64,000 bases of DNA, from assembly GCF_051195235.1 (NCBI RefSeq), contig NZ_JBNFZM010000004.1, forward strand, positions 62,001-126,000. Reading direction: 5' to 3'. This document shows, piece by piece, positions 41,437 through 50,862 of the stretch. Each line of letters opens with the position of its first letter. Within the stretch, counting starts at the first letter, position 1. A model generated the notes under the pieces. The model was given only the letters and a program-made list of their open reading frames with translations. It searched no databases and was not told where the DNA came from. Source of the DNA: Tateyamaria sp947503385 (GTDB taxonomy: Bacteria > Pseudomonadota > Alphaproteobacteria > Rhodobacterales > Rhodobacteraceae). A program made the position numbers and the translations under genes.

Positions 41437-42924
41437 TCAGGATTGCGGGTCCGCCCCGTTTGGGGCTGGCCCGGACCGTGTCAGCCAACCAAGGCCCGCG
41501 CTGATCAGTGCAAGTGCCGCCGCGACCCATGCCAATCCGCTGAACGCTGACGTCATGGCTGCGGGGTGTCCGGCTGTGTCGCTTTCGATGCCAAAGCTCG
41601 CCGTGCCGCCCGCCGCCGAATAGAGCGCCGCGGCAAGGCCGCCCGCAGCCGCGACAGAAATCAGTCCCGCCATCCGCGTCACCGCATTGTTGACCCCGGA
41701 CGCGGTGCCGGATTGTTGTTCGTCAACCGCGCCCATCACCGCCGTCGACAGCGGTGCGGCCACCGCCGCCATGCCAAGGCCCACCAGACACATTGCGGGC
41801 AGGATGTGGCCCCAGAAATTCTGCTCTGGCGCAAGGATCGCCATCATCGCGTAGCCAGCCGCCACCACCAGTGAGCCCGCGCACAACAGCGGCGCGGGGC
41901 CGATCCTGTCTGCCAGTTTTCCTGCCGATGCCGAAAATGCCGCGATGAACACGGACATTGGTGCAAAGGCAGCCGCAGCCTCAATCTCACGGAGCCCCCA
42001 TCCAGCGATGAACGTCATCGGCATAAAAAAGAACATGAGCGACAATGCGGAATACAGTGTAAAGCTCATGGCGTTGGCGGCCCAGAACGGGCGCACGGCA
42101 AAAAGCGTCAGGGGCATCATGGGCTGGGCGCTGCGCGCTTGGGTCCACAAAAACAGAACCAGCATCCCGCTCCCCGCCGCCAGCCAACCCACTGCTGCCG
42201 ATCCGTGATGAAGGCTCGTCAGGCCCCACGCAATCGCCAGCAGGGCCAGCGTTGCCGTCACTGCGCCCGGCACATCTACGCGCGCGTCGGCTTTGGTCGG
42301 GTCGTCGCCCAGATTGCGAAACAACAGGATCAGCGCCAGCCCGCCCAGCGGCAGGTTGATTGCAAAAATCCAGCGCCACATCTCGGGTCCGCCAACGGTC
42401 AGCACAAGCCCGCCAATGATCGGCCCGGCGGCGGTCGTCACCGCAGAGGCAGCGGCCCAGATGCCAATGGCCCGTCCGCGGCTGTCGCGCGGGTATGCCC
42501 GCGCAATGAGGGCCAGCGATCCCGGCACCATGATGGCCGCCCCGATGCCCTGCACAGCGCGGGACACAATCATGAAAAGCGGTGTAGGGGCCAACGCGCA
42601 AAACAGCGATGCCACCACAAACAGCGCGATGCCGAGGCAAAAGACACGGCCCAACCCGAACCGATCCCCCATTGCGCCACCGACGAGGATCAGGGCTGAC
42701 AAGGTGAGCATGTAGGCGTTGTGGATCCACTGCGCCTCAACCAGATCCGCGCCAAGGCTGTTGCGCATCGCGGGCAAGGCGATGGCAACGACATGGCCGT
42801 CAATCAAGCCGATCGACGTGGCCAGAACGGCGGCCAGCATGATGAAGGGGCGCGCGCCTTCGGTGCAAAAGCCGGAATGAAAAACGGGCGCCGCAGAGGT
42901 CTGGGGCGCCCGTTGATCGGTCAT
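41437..42924 (-). CDS. Major facilitator transporter, DHA2 (EmrB/QacA) family
   Basis: A 495-residue inner-membrane protein with about 14 hydrophobic segments. LVGGAMGDRFGLGRVFCLGI is the loop motif, SRAVQGIGAAIMVPGSLALI motif C-like part, and DGHVVAIALPAMRNSL motif D1, as in EmrB-type drug pumps. The first codons overlap a terminator-like hairpin (42880-42914), so the true start may be the ATG at 42840, just before the first membrane segment. It lies 13 bp after the bactofilin gene. Confidence 0.88.
   Translation of the reverse strand: MTDQRAPQTSAAPVFHSGFCTEGARPFIMLAAVLATSIGLIDGHVVAIALPAMRNSLGADLVEAQWIHNAYMLTLSALILVGGAMGDRFGLGRVFCLGIALFVVASLFCALAPTPLFMIVSRAVQGIGAAIMVPGSLALIARAYPRDSRGRAIGIWAAASAVTTAAGPIIGGLVLTVGGPEMWRWIFAINLPLGGLALILLFRNLGDDPTKADARVDVPGAVTATLALLAIAWGLTSLHHGSAAVGWLAAGSGMLVLFLWTQARSAQPMMPLTLFAVRPFWAANAMSFTLYSALSLMFFFMPMTFIAGWGLREIEAAAAFAPMSVFIAAFSASAGKLADRIGPAPLLCAGSLVVAAGYAMMAILAPEQNFWGHILPAMCLVGLGMAAVAAPLSTAVMGAVDEQQSGTASGVNNAVTRMAGLISVAAAGGLAAALYSAAGGTASFGIESDTAGHPAAMTSAFSGLAWVAAALALISAGLGWLTRSGPAPNGADPQS
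42880..42914 (-). terminator. Terminator-like hairpin after the bactofilin gene, inside the transporter 5' end
   Basis: On the minus strand a perfect 10-bp stem (AACGGGCGCC / GGCGCCCGTT) with a 12-base loop is followed by TTTTT. It lies 24 bases after the bactofilin stop and covers codons 4-15 of the transporter as drawn from 42924. Confidence 0.75.
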
Positions 42925-42937
42925 ATCCGGGATTGGA

Positions 42938-43438
42938 TTATTCGGGTTTGGGTGCGCCGGGCGCGCCCTTGTTGCCAGAGTTCAGCGGATCGTCCTGACG
43001 CTGGACAGAGCCTTCGAAATGGGCGCCGCTTTCGATGGCGATGGTCTTATGGATGATGTCGCCTTCGACGCGGGCGGTCGAGGTCAGGCGCACCTTGAGG
43101 CCGCGCACGCGGCCCACGATGCGGCCATTGATCACGACGTCATCTGCGATGACTTCGCCCTTGATCGTGGCGCTTTCGCCGATGGTCAGCAGGTGGGCGC
43201 GAATGTCGCCTTCCACGGTCCCTTCGACCTGAACGTCGCCGGTGGTTTTCATATTGCCCGTGACATGCAGGTCCGCAGACAGGATCGAGGCGGGCGGCTT
43301 GGCTTTGGGCGCGCTGGCCTTGAATTCGCTTTGCGGTGCCGGTTTGGACGACGGGGCAGGGGCCGAAGACGCAGGCGCGGCTGGCTTGCCACCCTCTGTT
43401 GCGGGCCCGGGTTCGTTGATTTTGCTCTTAGAAAACAT
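42938..43438 (-). CDS. Bactofilin, polymer-forming cytoskeletal protein
   Basis: A 166-residue DUF583 protein. A Pro/Ala/Lys-rich N-terminal tail is followed by the beta-helical core from about residue 50 (ILSADLHVTGNMKTTGDVQVEGTVEGDI, VIADDVVINGRIVGRVRG). It forms filaments that localise cell-wall enzymes. It overlaps the end of an M23 peptidase gene by 11 bp, which matches the known functional pairing of bactofilins and LytM peptidases in cell-shape control. Confidence 0.94.
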   Translation of the reverse strand: MFSKSKINEPGPATEGGKPAAPASSAPAPSSKPAPQSEFKASAPKAKPPASILSADLHVTGNMKTTGDVQVEGTVEGDIRAHLLTIGESATIKGEVIADDVVINGRIVGRVRGLKVRLTSTARVEGDIIHKTIAIESGAHFEGSVQRQDDPLNSGNKGAPGAPKPE

Positions 43439-44750
43439 CGTTTGCTGCCTTGATATAGATCATCGGGTTGACGGCTTTGCCACCGACACGGACTTCGTAG
43501 TGCAGATGCACGCCGGTCACCCGTCCGGAGGCTCCCATATCACCAATCCGATCCCCGCGCGAGACCTTTTGCCCAACTTTCACGCGCAGGCGCGACAGGT
43601 GGGCGTAGCGGGTTTCGATGCCGAATTCGTGCTGGATCTTGACCAGACGACCATAGCCGGATTGCCAGCCCGCGTGGGTCACAACACCGTCAGCGGTGGC
43701 ATAAAGCGGTGTGCCGAGGCTGGCGGCGAAATCGACGCCCTTGTGCATCCGCCGCCCGCCTGTCTTGGGGTCACGCCGGAAGCCGAACGAGGAGGTGAAG
43801 CGGAACGCATCCTTGACTGGGGTCGCAAACGGCGCCTTTTGCGCGGCGATCCGGTAGAGGTTCAGCTTGTCCATCTGGTTCAGAATGCGGTTGGCGCGCA
43901 GCGTGTCGGGGCTGGGCTCTTCGCCGCGGGTCGAGAAGCTGAGCGGGGTCAGCGGGCCACCCTGACCGGAATAGCCACGGCGCACCTGTTCGATGATCCG
44001 GTCTGTGGGCATTCCTGCGGCGCGGAACATCTTGTCCAGTGGCGCGACGGAGACGGTCATCGCCTCTTCAAGCTGGCGGAAAATCTGGTCGTTCTGCTCT
44101 TTCATCAGGGCGATTTGTGTCGCCATCTCATCGGCGGCCAGAAGGGCAGTCTGAGCGTCCTCGACCACCTGATCGCGTTCCGCGGCAGTCTGTGCCAGCG
44201 CTTCGGCCACGAAATCCATCGGTGCGCCACCGCCAGCGGCGGCCAGTGCCGTTTCGCCGTCGCCCTGCTGTTCGAGGGCTGCGACCTGCGACCGGGCCGC
44301 CTCGCGTTCCTGCATGGTGTCGCGCAGCGTGGTCTGAATCACTTCGATCCCGGTTTCCAGTTCGCGGCGGCGGGTCTCGGAGGCCAGCAGTTCAGACTGC
44401 ATGACCGAGATTTGTTCCAGCGCCGCGTTAAAGCGTTGCTGTGCGGCCAGCGCCTCTTCGGCGCGGGCGTCGCGTTGACCGGCCAGATCGTTCAGGCGCG
44501 CCTGATAGGTGCGCTGGTCCCGCTTCGCCTGTTCGCGAAAGTTGCCGGCACCGATGCTGTCCATCAACAAAATAGCGGTCGCGACAATGGCCCAGGCCAC
44601 CACAAACGAGCTGCCCGCAAAGGCGATCAGCTGCGTTGCAGGGCGCAATCGAATGAATCGGGTGTCATTGTCGGACTTCAGAAAAACACGGCGTTCTGGA
44701 AAGTATTTTTCCAGCAACGCATGTATTTTGATCTCTAGGCGTGTGCGCAA
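43428..44750 (-). CDS. M23 family (LytM-type) peptidoglycan peptidase
   Basis: About 440 residues. One membrane helix (about residues 42-62, IAFAGSSFVVAWAIVATAILL) is followed by a long coiled coil (about 75-240) and the LytM domain with Zn ligands in GGRRMHKGVDFAA and GVHLHYEVRVGG. The start is probably TTG at 44750, read MRTRLEIKI, with AGGGGA upstream; no ATG lies at a suitable place, and longer frames add a Cys/Pro-rich stretch. It should trim peptide cross-links in the periplasm, positioned by the overlapping bactofilin gene. Confidence 0.88.
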   Translation of the reverse strand: MRTRLEIKIHALLEKYFPERRVFLKSDNDTRFIRLRPATQLIAFAGSSFVVAWAIVATAILLMDSIGAGNFREQAKRDQRTYQARLNDLAGQRDARAEEALAAQQRFNAALEQISVMQSELLASETRRRELETGIEVIQTTLRDTMQEREAARSQVAALEQQGDGETALAAAGGGAPMDFVAEALAQTAAERDQVVEDAQTALLAADEMATQIALMKEQNDQIFRQLEEAMTVSVAPLDKMFRAAGMPTDRIIEQVRRGYSGQGGPLTPLSFSTRGEEPSPDTLRANRILNQMDKLNLYRIAAQKAPFATPVKDAFRFTSSFGFRRDPKTGGRRMHKGVDFAASLGTPLYATADGVVTHAGWQSGYGRLVKIQHEFGIETRYAHLSRLRVKVGQKVSRGDRIGDMGASGRVTGVHLHYEVRVGGKAVNPMIYIKAANDVF

Positions 44751-44935
44751 CAGCCTGATCCCCTGTCTCGTCCCAGTTTTGGCGCGCCCGTCCCCCAACA
44801 CGACGCCTTGAGGCGTGTGTCTAAGGTGCCTGCAAGATGGGGGCAACCCTCCTGGGGATAAGTGTGCACCAGAGGTGCAGAAAAGACTCACATCGGCGGG
44901 ACTTTGCTTACATCTCAATACGGTGACGGATGGCG

Positions 44936-45745
44936 TTAGTCCGCAACCGCAAGCGGCCAGTAGAAATCCGGCGGCAGTCCGGCCTCGGCCCGCTTTTCCT
45001 CGTTAAACGGAGGTTTGAGGGGGCTGTGGAAATAGGTCTGCACCAATGCGTGAAACGCCTCTTTGGGGTCGCGATTCTCGCGGCCGCACAGAAAGTGGAA
45101 CCATTTGGAGCCGTAGGCGACATGCGCCACTTCTTCGGCATAGATCGTTTCAAGCGCTTCGACGGCCTGATCGGCACCGGCCTTGCGAAACACCGCGATC
45201 ATGCCGGGTGTCACGTCAAGGCCGCGCGCCTCAAGTACCATGGGCACAACGGCGAGACGCCCCATGAAATCGGTTGCCGTGTCTTCGGCGGCGCGCCACA
45301 TGCCCGCATGGGCGGGCATTGCGCCATAGTGGCTGTCCATTGCTTCAAGACAGTCGCACATCAGGTTGAAATGTTTGGATTCTTCGTCAGCCGCCTTGAC
45401 CCAGTCGTCGTAAAATCCGGTGGGCATGGGCACGTGCGCAAAGCGCGCGATGATGTCCCAGTGCAGGTCCACCGCGTTCAGTTCGATATGCGCCACCGCG
45501 TGCAGCAACGCGGTGCGCCCCTGCGGTGAGCCGGGCCGGCGGCGCGGCACGTCACGCGGGCTGAGCAGTTCTGGCGCTGCGGGGCGCGCGGGATGATCCG
45601 GCGGGCGGGCAGCGCCCACCTCCGGCGTCTCGCCTGCGGCGCGCGCGGCCTGCCATTCGGCGGCATAGCGCCGCGACAGGGCTGTTTTTTCCCGGCCATC
45701 GGCGGTGCGCAGCACCGCGTCGGCCATCTGCGCCAGTGGCAGCAC
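44936..45745 (-). CDS. DUF455 family ferritin-like protein
   Basis: A 269-residue protein. HAVAHIELNAVDLHWDI, DEESKHFNLM and YAEEVAHVAYGSKWF provide the Glu/His ligands of a diiron four-helix bundle typical of DUF455. Function is not established. The proposed GTG start abuts the stop of the peroxiredoxin gene without spacing; an ATG 18 bases downstream is an alternative. Coupling with a peroxiredoxin hints at oxidative-stress chemistry. Confidence 0.85.
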   Translation of the reverse strand: MLPLAQMADAVLRTADGREKTALSRRYAAEWQAARAAGETPEVGAARPPDHPARPAAPELLSPRDVPRRRPGSPQGRTALLHAVAHIELNAVDLHWDIIARFAHVPMPTGFYDDWVKAADEESKHFNLMCDCLEAMDSHYGAMPAHAGMWRAAEDTATDFMGRLAVVPMVLEARGLDVTPGMIAVFRKAGADQAVEALETIYAEEVAHVAYGSKWFHFLCGRENRDPKEAFHALVQTYFHSPLKPPFNEEKRAEAGLPPDFYWPLAVAD

Positions 45746-46207
45746 CTAGAGCGCCTGCACGGCGGCCAGCACCGCCTCGGCATGGCCGGGCACCTTGACC
45801 TTGGGCCAGACCATGGCGATGTCGCCATTGGCGTCGATCAGAAATGTCGTGCGTTCGATCCCCATGTACTTTTTGCCGTACATGTTTTTTTCCTTCCACA
45901 CGCCGTAGTCTTCGCAGACCGTCCCGTTTTCGTCCGACAGCAACGGCACGGTCAGGTTCTTTTTGGTGGCGAACTTGGCGTGGCTGGCCACGGAATCCTT
46001 GGACACGCCGAACACTTTTGCGCCCGCCGCTTCGAACGCGGAGAGGTGTTCGGAAAAGGCGATTGATTCCTTCGTGCAGCCGGGGGTGTCGTCGCGTGGG
46101 TAAAAATACAGCACGACCGGACCACCTTTGAGCGCGGACAAGGTCACCTCTGTGCCGTCGCCCTGCGGCAGGGTGAAATCGGGGGCGGGGCTGGCGATAT
46201 CAAGCAT
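45746..46207 (-). CDS. bcp: Thiol peroxidase of the Bcp/PrxQ type
   Basis: A 153-residue peroxiredoxin that reduces hydroperoxides. The peroxidatic Cys lies in YPRDDTPGCTKES (about residue 45). The usual second Cys five residues later is absent; another Cys in NGTVCEDYGVW, about 40 residues further on, could serve as resolving Cys or the enzyme may act as 1-Cys type. The ATG at 46207 gives MLDIASPAPDF. It is followed directly by the DUF455 gene and divergent from the AsmA-like gene. Confidence 0.94.
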   Translation of the reverse strand: MLDIASPAPDFTLPQGDGTEVTLSALKGGPVVLYFYPRDDTPGCTKESIAFSEHLSAFEAAGAKVFGVSKDSVASHAKFATKKNLTVPLLSDENGTVCEDYGVWKEKNMYGKKYMGIERTTFLIDANGDIAMVWPKVKVPGHAEAVLAAVQAL

Positions 46208-46278
46208 GTCTGGGCCTTTTCGTCCTACTGTGAAAGTTGTGACTGGCATGATAGGGCTGGGCGGACAAGAATAAAGGT

Positions 46279-49200
46279 ATGAGCAGCGCGGATCCCCCCT
46301 CTGACGTCCCAAAGCGGCGGCGCAAAGGCCTGTGGCGACGTCACGGGTTGCCCAGCCTGTTGTTCTCGCTGTTTTTCGCTGCTGTGATCGGTCTGGCGCT
46401 TTATGTCCTGATGGGGCGGCCCATCGCGGCGCCGGAATGGCTGCGCGACCGGATCGAGGCGGAGGTGGCCGCCGGGATCGACGATGCGACGCTCACCTTT
46501 GATACGCTGAATTTCGTGGTTGAGGATGCGCGGTATCCGCGCGTGCGCATGACGAATGTGCGGGTTCTGTCGCCCAGCGGGGCCGAGATCGTCGGATTTG
46601 CCGAAATGCGCGCGGGCCTGTCGATGACGGCCTTGCTGTCGGGGCGTATTCTGGTGAACGAGATCGATCTGAGCGGGGTGTTTGCGAACCTGCGCCGACA
46701 AGAGGACGGGTCGGTTGTGCTGTCGGGCGGCTATGACCTGACCGCCCCCGCAGAGCAGGCGGCGAATCTGGGTGCGTTGATCGAACGGATCGACACGCTG
46801 ATCGAACGGCCCGCGCTCGCGGCGCTGCGCGACGCAGAGGTGCAGGCCCTGACCCTGCGGCTGGAAGATGCGCGCACCGGGCGTGCCTGGACCGTGGACG
46901 GGGGCCGGTTGCGGGCCGTCCGCGCGGGCGACACGCTGCGGCTGACCTCGGACCTTGCGCTGCTCAGCGGCGGGCAGGGGGTCGCCACGTTGCAGGCCAA
47001 TTACGAAAGTCTGATCGGGTCGACCGCCGCCCAATTCGGCGTGACGCTCAGCGATGTGGCGGCAGGTGACATCGCCACGATCGCGACTCCGTTTGCGTGG
47101 CTGGACGTGCTGCGCGCGCCCATTTCGGGCGCGATGCGGGGGGGGGTGGGCGAAGACGGTGCGCTGGCACCGCTATCGGTGACATTTTCCATAGGTGAGG
47201 GGGTCATTCAGCCCACGGATGCCACGCGGCCTGTGCCCTTTTCTGCGGCGCGGTCCTATTTCAATTACGACCCGGCCACCGGCGTGATGCGCTTTGACGA
47301 ACTGTCTGTGGAGAGCGACTGGATCACGGCGCGGATCGACGGGCAAGCGGCGCTGAATGTGACCGACGCGGGCACGCTCGACGATCTGGTGGGGCAATTT
47401 TCGGCCACGACGCTGACGGCGAACCCGGCGGAGTTATATGCCGCGCCGATATCCATGGATGCGGCAGACATGGATTTCCGCCTGTCGCTGGCGCCCTTTA
47501 CGCTCGAAATCGGGCAGGCCCTGTTTGTGGATCAGGGGCAGGCGCTGCTGGCCCGTGGTATGCTGGTCGCAGAGGAGGACGGCTGGCGCTACAGTCTTGA
47601 TGCGCAGATGGACGGGCTGGCCCCGGACCGGCTGTTCAGCCTCTGGCCCAAAGCCTTTGCCCCCAAAGTGCGCGACTGGGTTGTGGACAATCTCATCGCG
47701 GGCGAGATGCGGGATATCGACGTGGTTCTGCGCGATGGTCCGAATGCGGCGCCTGACGTCTATTTCAGCTTTGCCTATGACGCAGCCGAGGTGCGGTATG
47801 TGAAGACCCTGCCGCCCGTCACCGGGGCGCAAGGCACTGCAAACATGCTCAACAACCGGTTTGTCGTGTCGGTGGATCAGGGGCAGGTCATCGCCCCCGA
47901 GGGCGGGGCCATTGATGTGGCGGGGTCGTCCTTCATCATTCCGGATGTGACGGTCAAAGGTGGCGCGCCAGCGGTGATCCGGCTCCAGACGCGTGGCAGT
48001 GTCACGGCGGCGCTGTCGATGCTGGACCAACCGCCATTCGAGGTGATGACACGTGCGGGCCTCGCACCCGGCCTTGCCGATGGTCAGTTGCAGGCGGCGG
48101 GCACTCTTTCGCTGCCGCTGCAAAAGGGGATTACGACGGCTGACGTGCTCTATTCTGCGACGGGCACGGCCCGTGCGGTGCGCAGCACATCACTGATCGA
48201 GGGGCGCACAATCTTGGCGGATGTGCTGCGCGTGACCGCCGATCCGTCCTTGGTGGAGGTGTCGGGGCCGGGGACCCTCGACGGGGTGCCGTTTGACGTG
48301 GTTTGGGCGCAACCGCTGGGCGACGGGCCGCAGGCCAGCACGGTGCGCGGCCAGATTGAGCTTTCGGCGGCGGCGGTGGACGCCTTTGACATCGGATTGC
48401 CGCCGGGCATGGTCAGCGGGCGCGGTACCGGAGATTTGTCTGTGGACCTGCCTGCGGGGGGCGGCACACCCGCCTTTGCGCTGGCCACGGATTTGCGCGG
48501 GGTTGGACTGTCATCGCCGCCATTGGGGTGGCGCAAGGCACCCGGCACACCGGGTACGTTGCGGCTGAGCGGCGCGCTGGGACCCACGCCGCGGGTGGAC
48601 GAACTGGTTCTGGACGCGCCGGGTCTCAGCGCGCGGGGCAACATCACGCTCACCCCGGCGGGCGGGTTGGACCGCGCCCGCTTTTCCGAAGTGCGCGTGG
48701 GCAATTGGCTGCGTGCCCCGGTTGATCTGGTCGGGCGCGGGGCGAACCGCCCGCCATCGGTGGCAGTGCGCGGCGGCACGCTCGATCTCAGAGAGGCGGA
48801 TTTCGGCGGCTCGGACAGTGGCGGCGCGCAGGGGGGCGGGCCACTGGCGTTGTCGCTGGATCGGCTTCAGATCACGGATGCCATCGCGCTCGACAATATG
48901 CGCGGGGAATTCAGCATGGCGCAGGGCATTGATGGGCGGTTCACCGCGCGCGTCAACGGCGGCGCACCGGTCGAAGGACAGATCCTGCCGCAGAACGGGC
49001 GCAGTGCCATCCGGGTCCGGGCCTCAGATGCGGGGGCGGTGTTTGCCTCTGCCGGGCTTTTGAAACAGGCGCGGGGCGGGGACATGTCGCTGACCCTGCT
49101 GCCCGTTGGCGCGGCCAGCTTTGATGGCACGCTGGAGGTGCGCAACACGCGGGTGCAGGACGCGCCCGCCATCGCAGCACTGCTCAATGCGCTGAGTATT

Positions 49201-49692
49201 GTAGGCCTGCTGGAACAGGCAGGCGGTAATGGCATTCATTTTCAGGAGGTCGATGCCGCCTTTCGCATCACGCCCACGACCATGGCGCTGACACGCGCCA
49301 GTGCTGTGGGACCGTCCATGGGGCTGTCGATGGACGGCATATATGATGTGTCCAATTCGCGGCTGGACATGCAGGGCGTGATTTCACCGATTTATCTGCT
49401 AAATGGCATCGGAAGTATCTTTACCCGCCGGGGCGAGGGGCTGATCGGCTTTAACTATCGCCTGCGCGGTCCCGTTGCCGACCCGCAGGTCAGTGTGAAC
49501 CCGCTGTCGGCCTTTACCCCCGGCATGTTCCGCGAGATTTTCCGCGCCCCTGCGCCCGATCTGCCGGAGGTCGAAGGCACAGCCCCCCCCGCCACCACGC
49601 CCGAAGCCTTTGTCGCCGAACCTCAAGAGACCGGCGAGACTGCGGCGGAACGTCGCCTGCGCGAACGGAACGATGCCCGTGACGAGCGGTGA
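46279..49692 (+). CDS. AsmA/YhdP-like (DUF3971) envelope protein
   Basis: A 1137-residue protein. A basic cytoplasmic N-terminus (KRRRKGLWRRHG) and one membrane helix (about 27-47) precede a very long periplasmic part of repeated beta strands typical of DUF3971 and AsmA-like C-terminal domains. GIHFQEVDAAFRITPTTMALTRASAVGPSMGLSMDG near residue 1000 is the AsmA-like signature region. Relatives bridge inner and outer membrane and move phospholipids. A charged tail ends the protein. It is divergent from bcp and lies 21 bp upstream of queA. Confidence 0.85.
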   Translation: MSSADPPSDVPKRRRKGLWRRHGLPSLLFSLFFAAVIGLALYVLMGRPIAAPEWLRDRIEAEVAAGIDDATLTFDTLNFVVEDARYPRVRMTNVRVLSPSGAEIVGFAEMRAGLSMTALLSGRILVNEIDLSGVFANLRRQEDGSVVLSGGYDLTAPAEQAANLGALIERIDTLIERPALAALRDAEVQALTLRLEDARTGRAWTVDGGRLRAVRAGDTLRLTSDLALLSGGQGVATLQANYESLIGSTAAQFGVTLSDVAAGDIATIATPFAWLDVLRAPISGAMRGGVGEDGALAPLSVTFSIGEGVIQPTDATRPVPFSAARSYFNYDPATGVMRFDELSVESDWITARIDGQAALNVTDAGTLDDLVGQFSATTLTANPAELYAAPISMDAADMDFRLSLAPFTLEIGQALFVDQGQALLARGMLVAEEDGWRYSLDAQMDGLAPDRLFSLWPKAFAPKVRDWVVDNLIAGEMRDIDVVLRDGPNAAPDVYFSFAYDAAEVRYVKTLPPVTGAQGTANMLNNRFVVSVDQGQVIAPEGGAIDVAGSSFIIPDVTVKGGAPAVIRLQTRGSVTAALSMLDQPPFEVMTRAGLAPGLADGQLQAAGTLSLPLQKGITTADVLYSATGTARAVRSTSLIEGRTILADVLRVTADPSLVEVSGPGTLDGVPFDVVWAQPLGDGPQASTVRGQIELSAAAVDAFDIGLPPGMVSGRGTGDLSVDLPAGGGTPAFALATDLRGVGLSSPPLGWRKAPGTPGTLRLSGALGPTPRVDELVLDAPGLSARGNITLTPAGGLDRARFSEVRVGNWLRAPVDLVGRGANRPPSVAVRGGTLDLREADFGGSDSGGAQGGGPLALSLDRLQITDAIALDNMRGEFSMAQGIDGRFTARVNGGAPVEGQILPQNGRSAIRVRASDAGAVFASAGLLKQARGGDMSLTLLPVGAASFDGTLEVRNTRVQDAPAIAALLNALSIVGLLEQAGGNGIHFQEVDAAFRITPTTMALTRASAVGPSMGLSMDGIYDVSNSRLDMQGVISPIYLLNGIGSIFTRRGEGLIGFNYRLRGPVADPQVSVNPLSAFTPGMFREIFRAPAPDLPEVEGTAPPATTPEAFVAEPQETGETAAERRLRERNDARDER

Positions 49693-49713
49693 TTGGACCG
49701 CTAGAGGCGGCAC

Positions 49714-50760
49714 ATGCATCTGACTGATTTTGATTTCGACCTGCCCGAAGACCTGATCGCAACGCGGCCTGCGGTGCCACGGTCCTCGGCGCGGCTGCTG
49801 GTGGGGGCGGGCGACGCGATCCATGACCAGCGGGTCACGGATTTGGTGGAGTGGCTGAACCCCGGCGATCTTCTGGTCCTGAACGACACCCGCGTGATCC
49901 CGGCGCGCCTGTCAGGCACGCGGACGCGGCGCAGCGCGCAAGGTGAGACTGCCGCACGGATCGAGGCCACGCTGCTGGAGCCGCGCGCCGACGGCACATG
50001 GGGCGCGCTGCTGAAGCCGCTCAAGAAGGTAAAGCTGGGGGAGTCCGTTGTCTTTTCAGACGACCTCAATGCCGTGCTCGAAGGTATCGCGGACGGTCAG
50101 GGGCATTTGCGGTTCAATCTGGCGGGCGAGGATTTTGATGCGGCACTGGCGCAGGCAGGGGCGATGCCGCTGCCGCCCTATATTGCCGCCAAACGTCCTG
50201 CGGATGCGCAGGACAAGACGGATTACCAGACCGTCTGGGCCCGCAACAGCGGCGCCGTGGCGGCGCCGACGGCCTCGCTACATTTTGACGATGCGCTTCT
50301 GACCGCGCTGGAGGCGCGCGGTGTGCAGCGCACGTTCGTGACGTTGCACGTGGGGGCGGGAACGTTCCTGCCGGTCAAGGTGGATGACGTCACACAGCAC
50401 AAGATGCACGCCGAATGGGGCCGCGTGAGCGCGGATGCCGCGCAGGCCATCGCCGGTGCCAAGGCCGCCGGTCACCGCGTCATCCCCGTTGGCACCACTG
50501 CGCTGCGCCTGATCGAAACGATGGGCCGTGATGTCGGGCTGGCCCCGTGGGAGGGGGACACGGATATCTTTATCTATCCGGGGTTCGAATTCACCGTGGC
50601 GGACGGGCTGATGACCAATTTCCACTTGCCCAAGTCAACGCTGATGATGCTGGTGGCCGCCCTGATGGGGCAGGAGCGCATCGCGCGCATATATGATCAC
50701 GCTGTTGCACAGCGCTACCGGTTCTTTTCTTACGGGGATGCATCGCTCTTGCTGCCGTGA
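49714..50760 (+). CDS. queA: S-adenosylmethionine:tRNA ribosyltransferase-isomerase
   Basis: A 348-residue enzyme of queuosine synthesis that adds the cyclopentene-type ring to 7-aminomethyl-7-deazaguanine in tRNA. DFDFDLPEDLIATRPA at the start, LVLNDTRVIPARL, YQTVWARNSGAVAAPTASLHF and HVGAGTFLPVKVDDV and NFHLPKSTLMMLVAALMG are diagnostic. The ATG at 49714 follows AGGCGG. It is probably cotranscribed with the AsmA-like gene. Confidence 0.96.
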   Translation: MHLTDFDFDLPEDLIATRPAVPRSSARLLVGAGDAIHDQRVTDLVEWLNPGDLLVLNDTRVIPARLSGTRTRRSAQGETAARIEATLLEPRADGTWGALLKPLKKVKLGESVVFSDDLNAVLEGIADGQGHLRFNLAGEDFDAALAQAGAMPLPPYIAAKRPADAQDKTDYQTVWARNSGAVAAPTASLHFDDALLTALEARGVQRTFVTLHVGAGTFLPVKVDDVTQHKMHAEWGRVSADAAQAIAGAKAAGHRVIPVGTTALRLIETMGRDVGLAPWEGDTDIFIYPGFEFTVADGLMTNFHLPKSTLMMLVAALMGQERIARIYDHAVAQRYRFFSYGDASLLLP

Positions 50761-50862
50761 CACGCGTGCGTCGAAATCGACATGTGCCGTCGCATTTCCT
50801 TGCGACTCACCATTTGATGTGTGCAACCGCAGGCATATCCCGCCGCTCAAGGAGCCCGCACC

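Noticed and set aside
41432..41447. Palindrome CGCAATC-AG-GATTGCG between the convergent cyclophilin and transporter genes
   Set aside because: The loop of two bases is too tight for a normal hairpin and there is no T run; it may be a chance palindrome around the stop codons.
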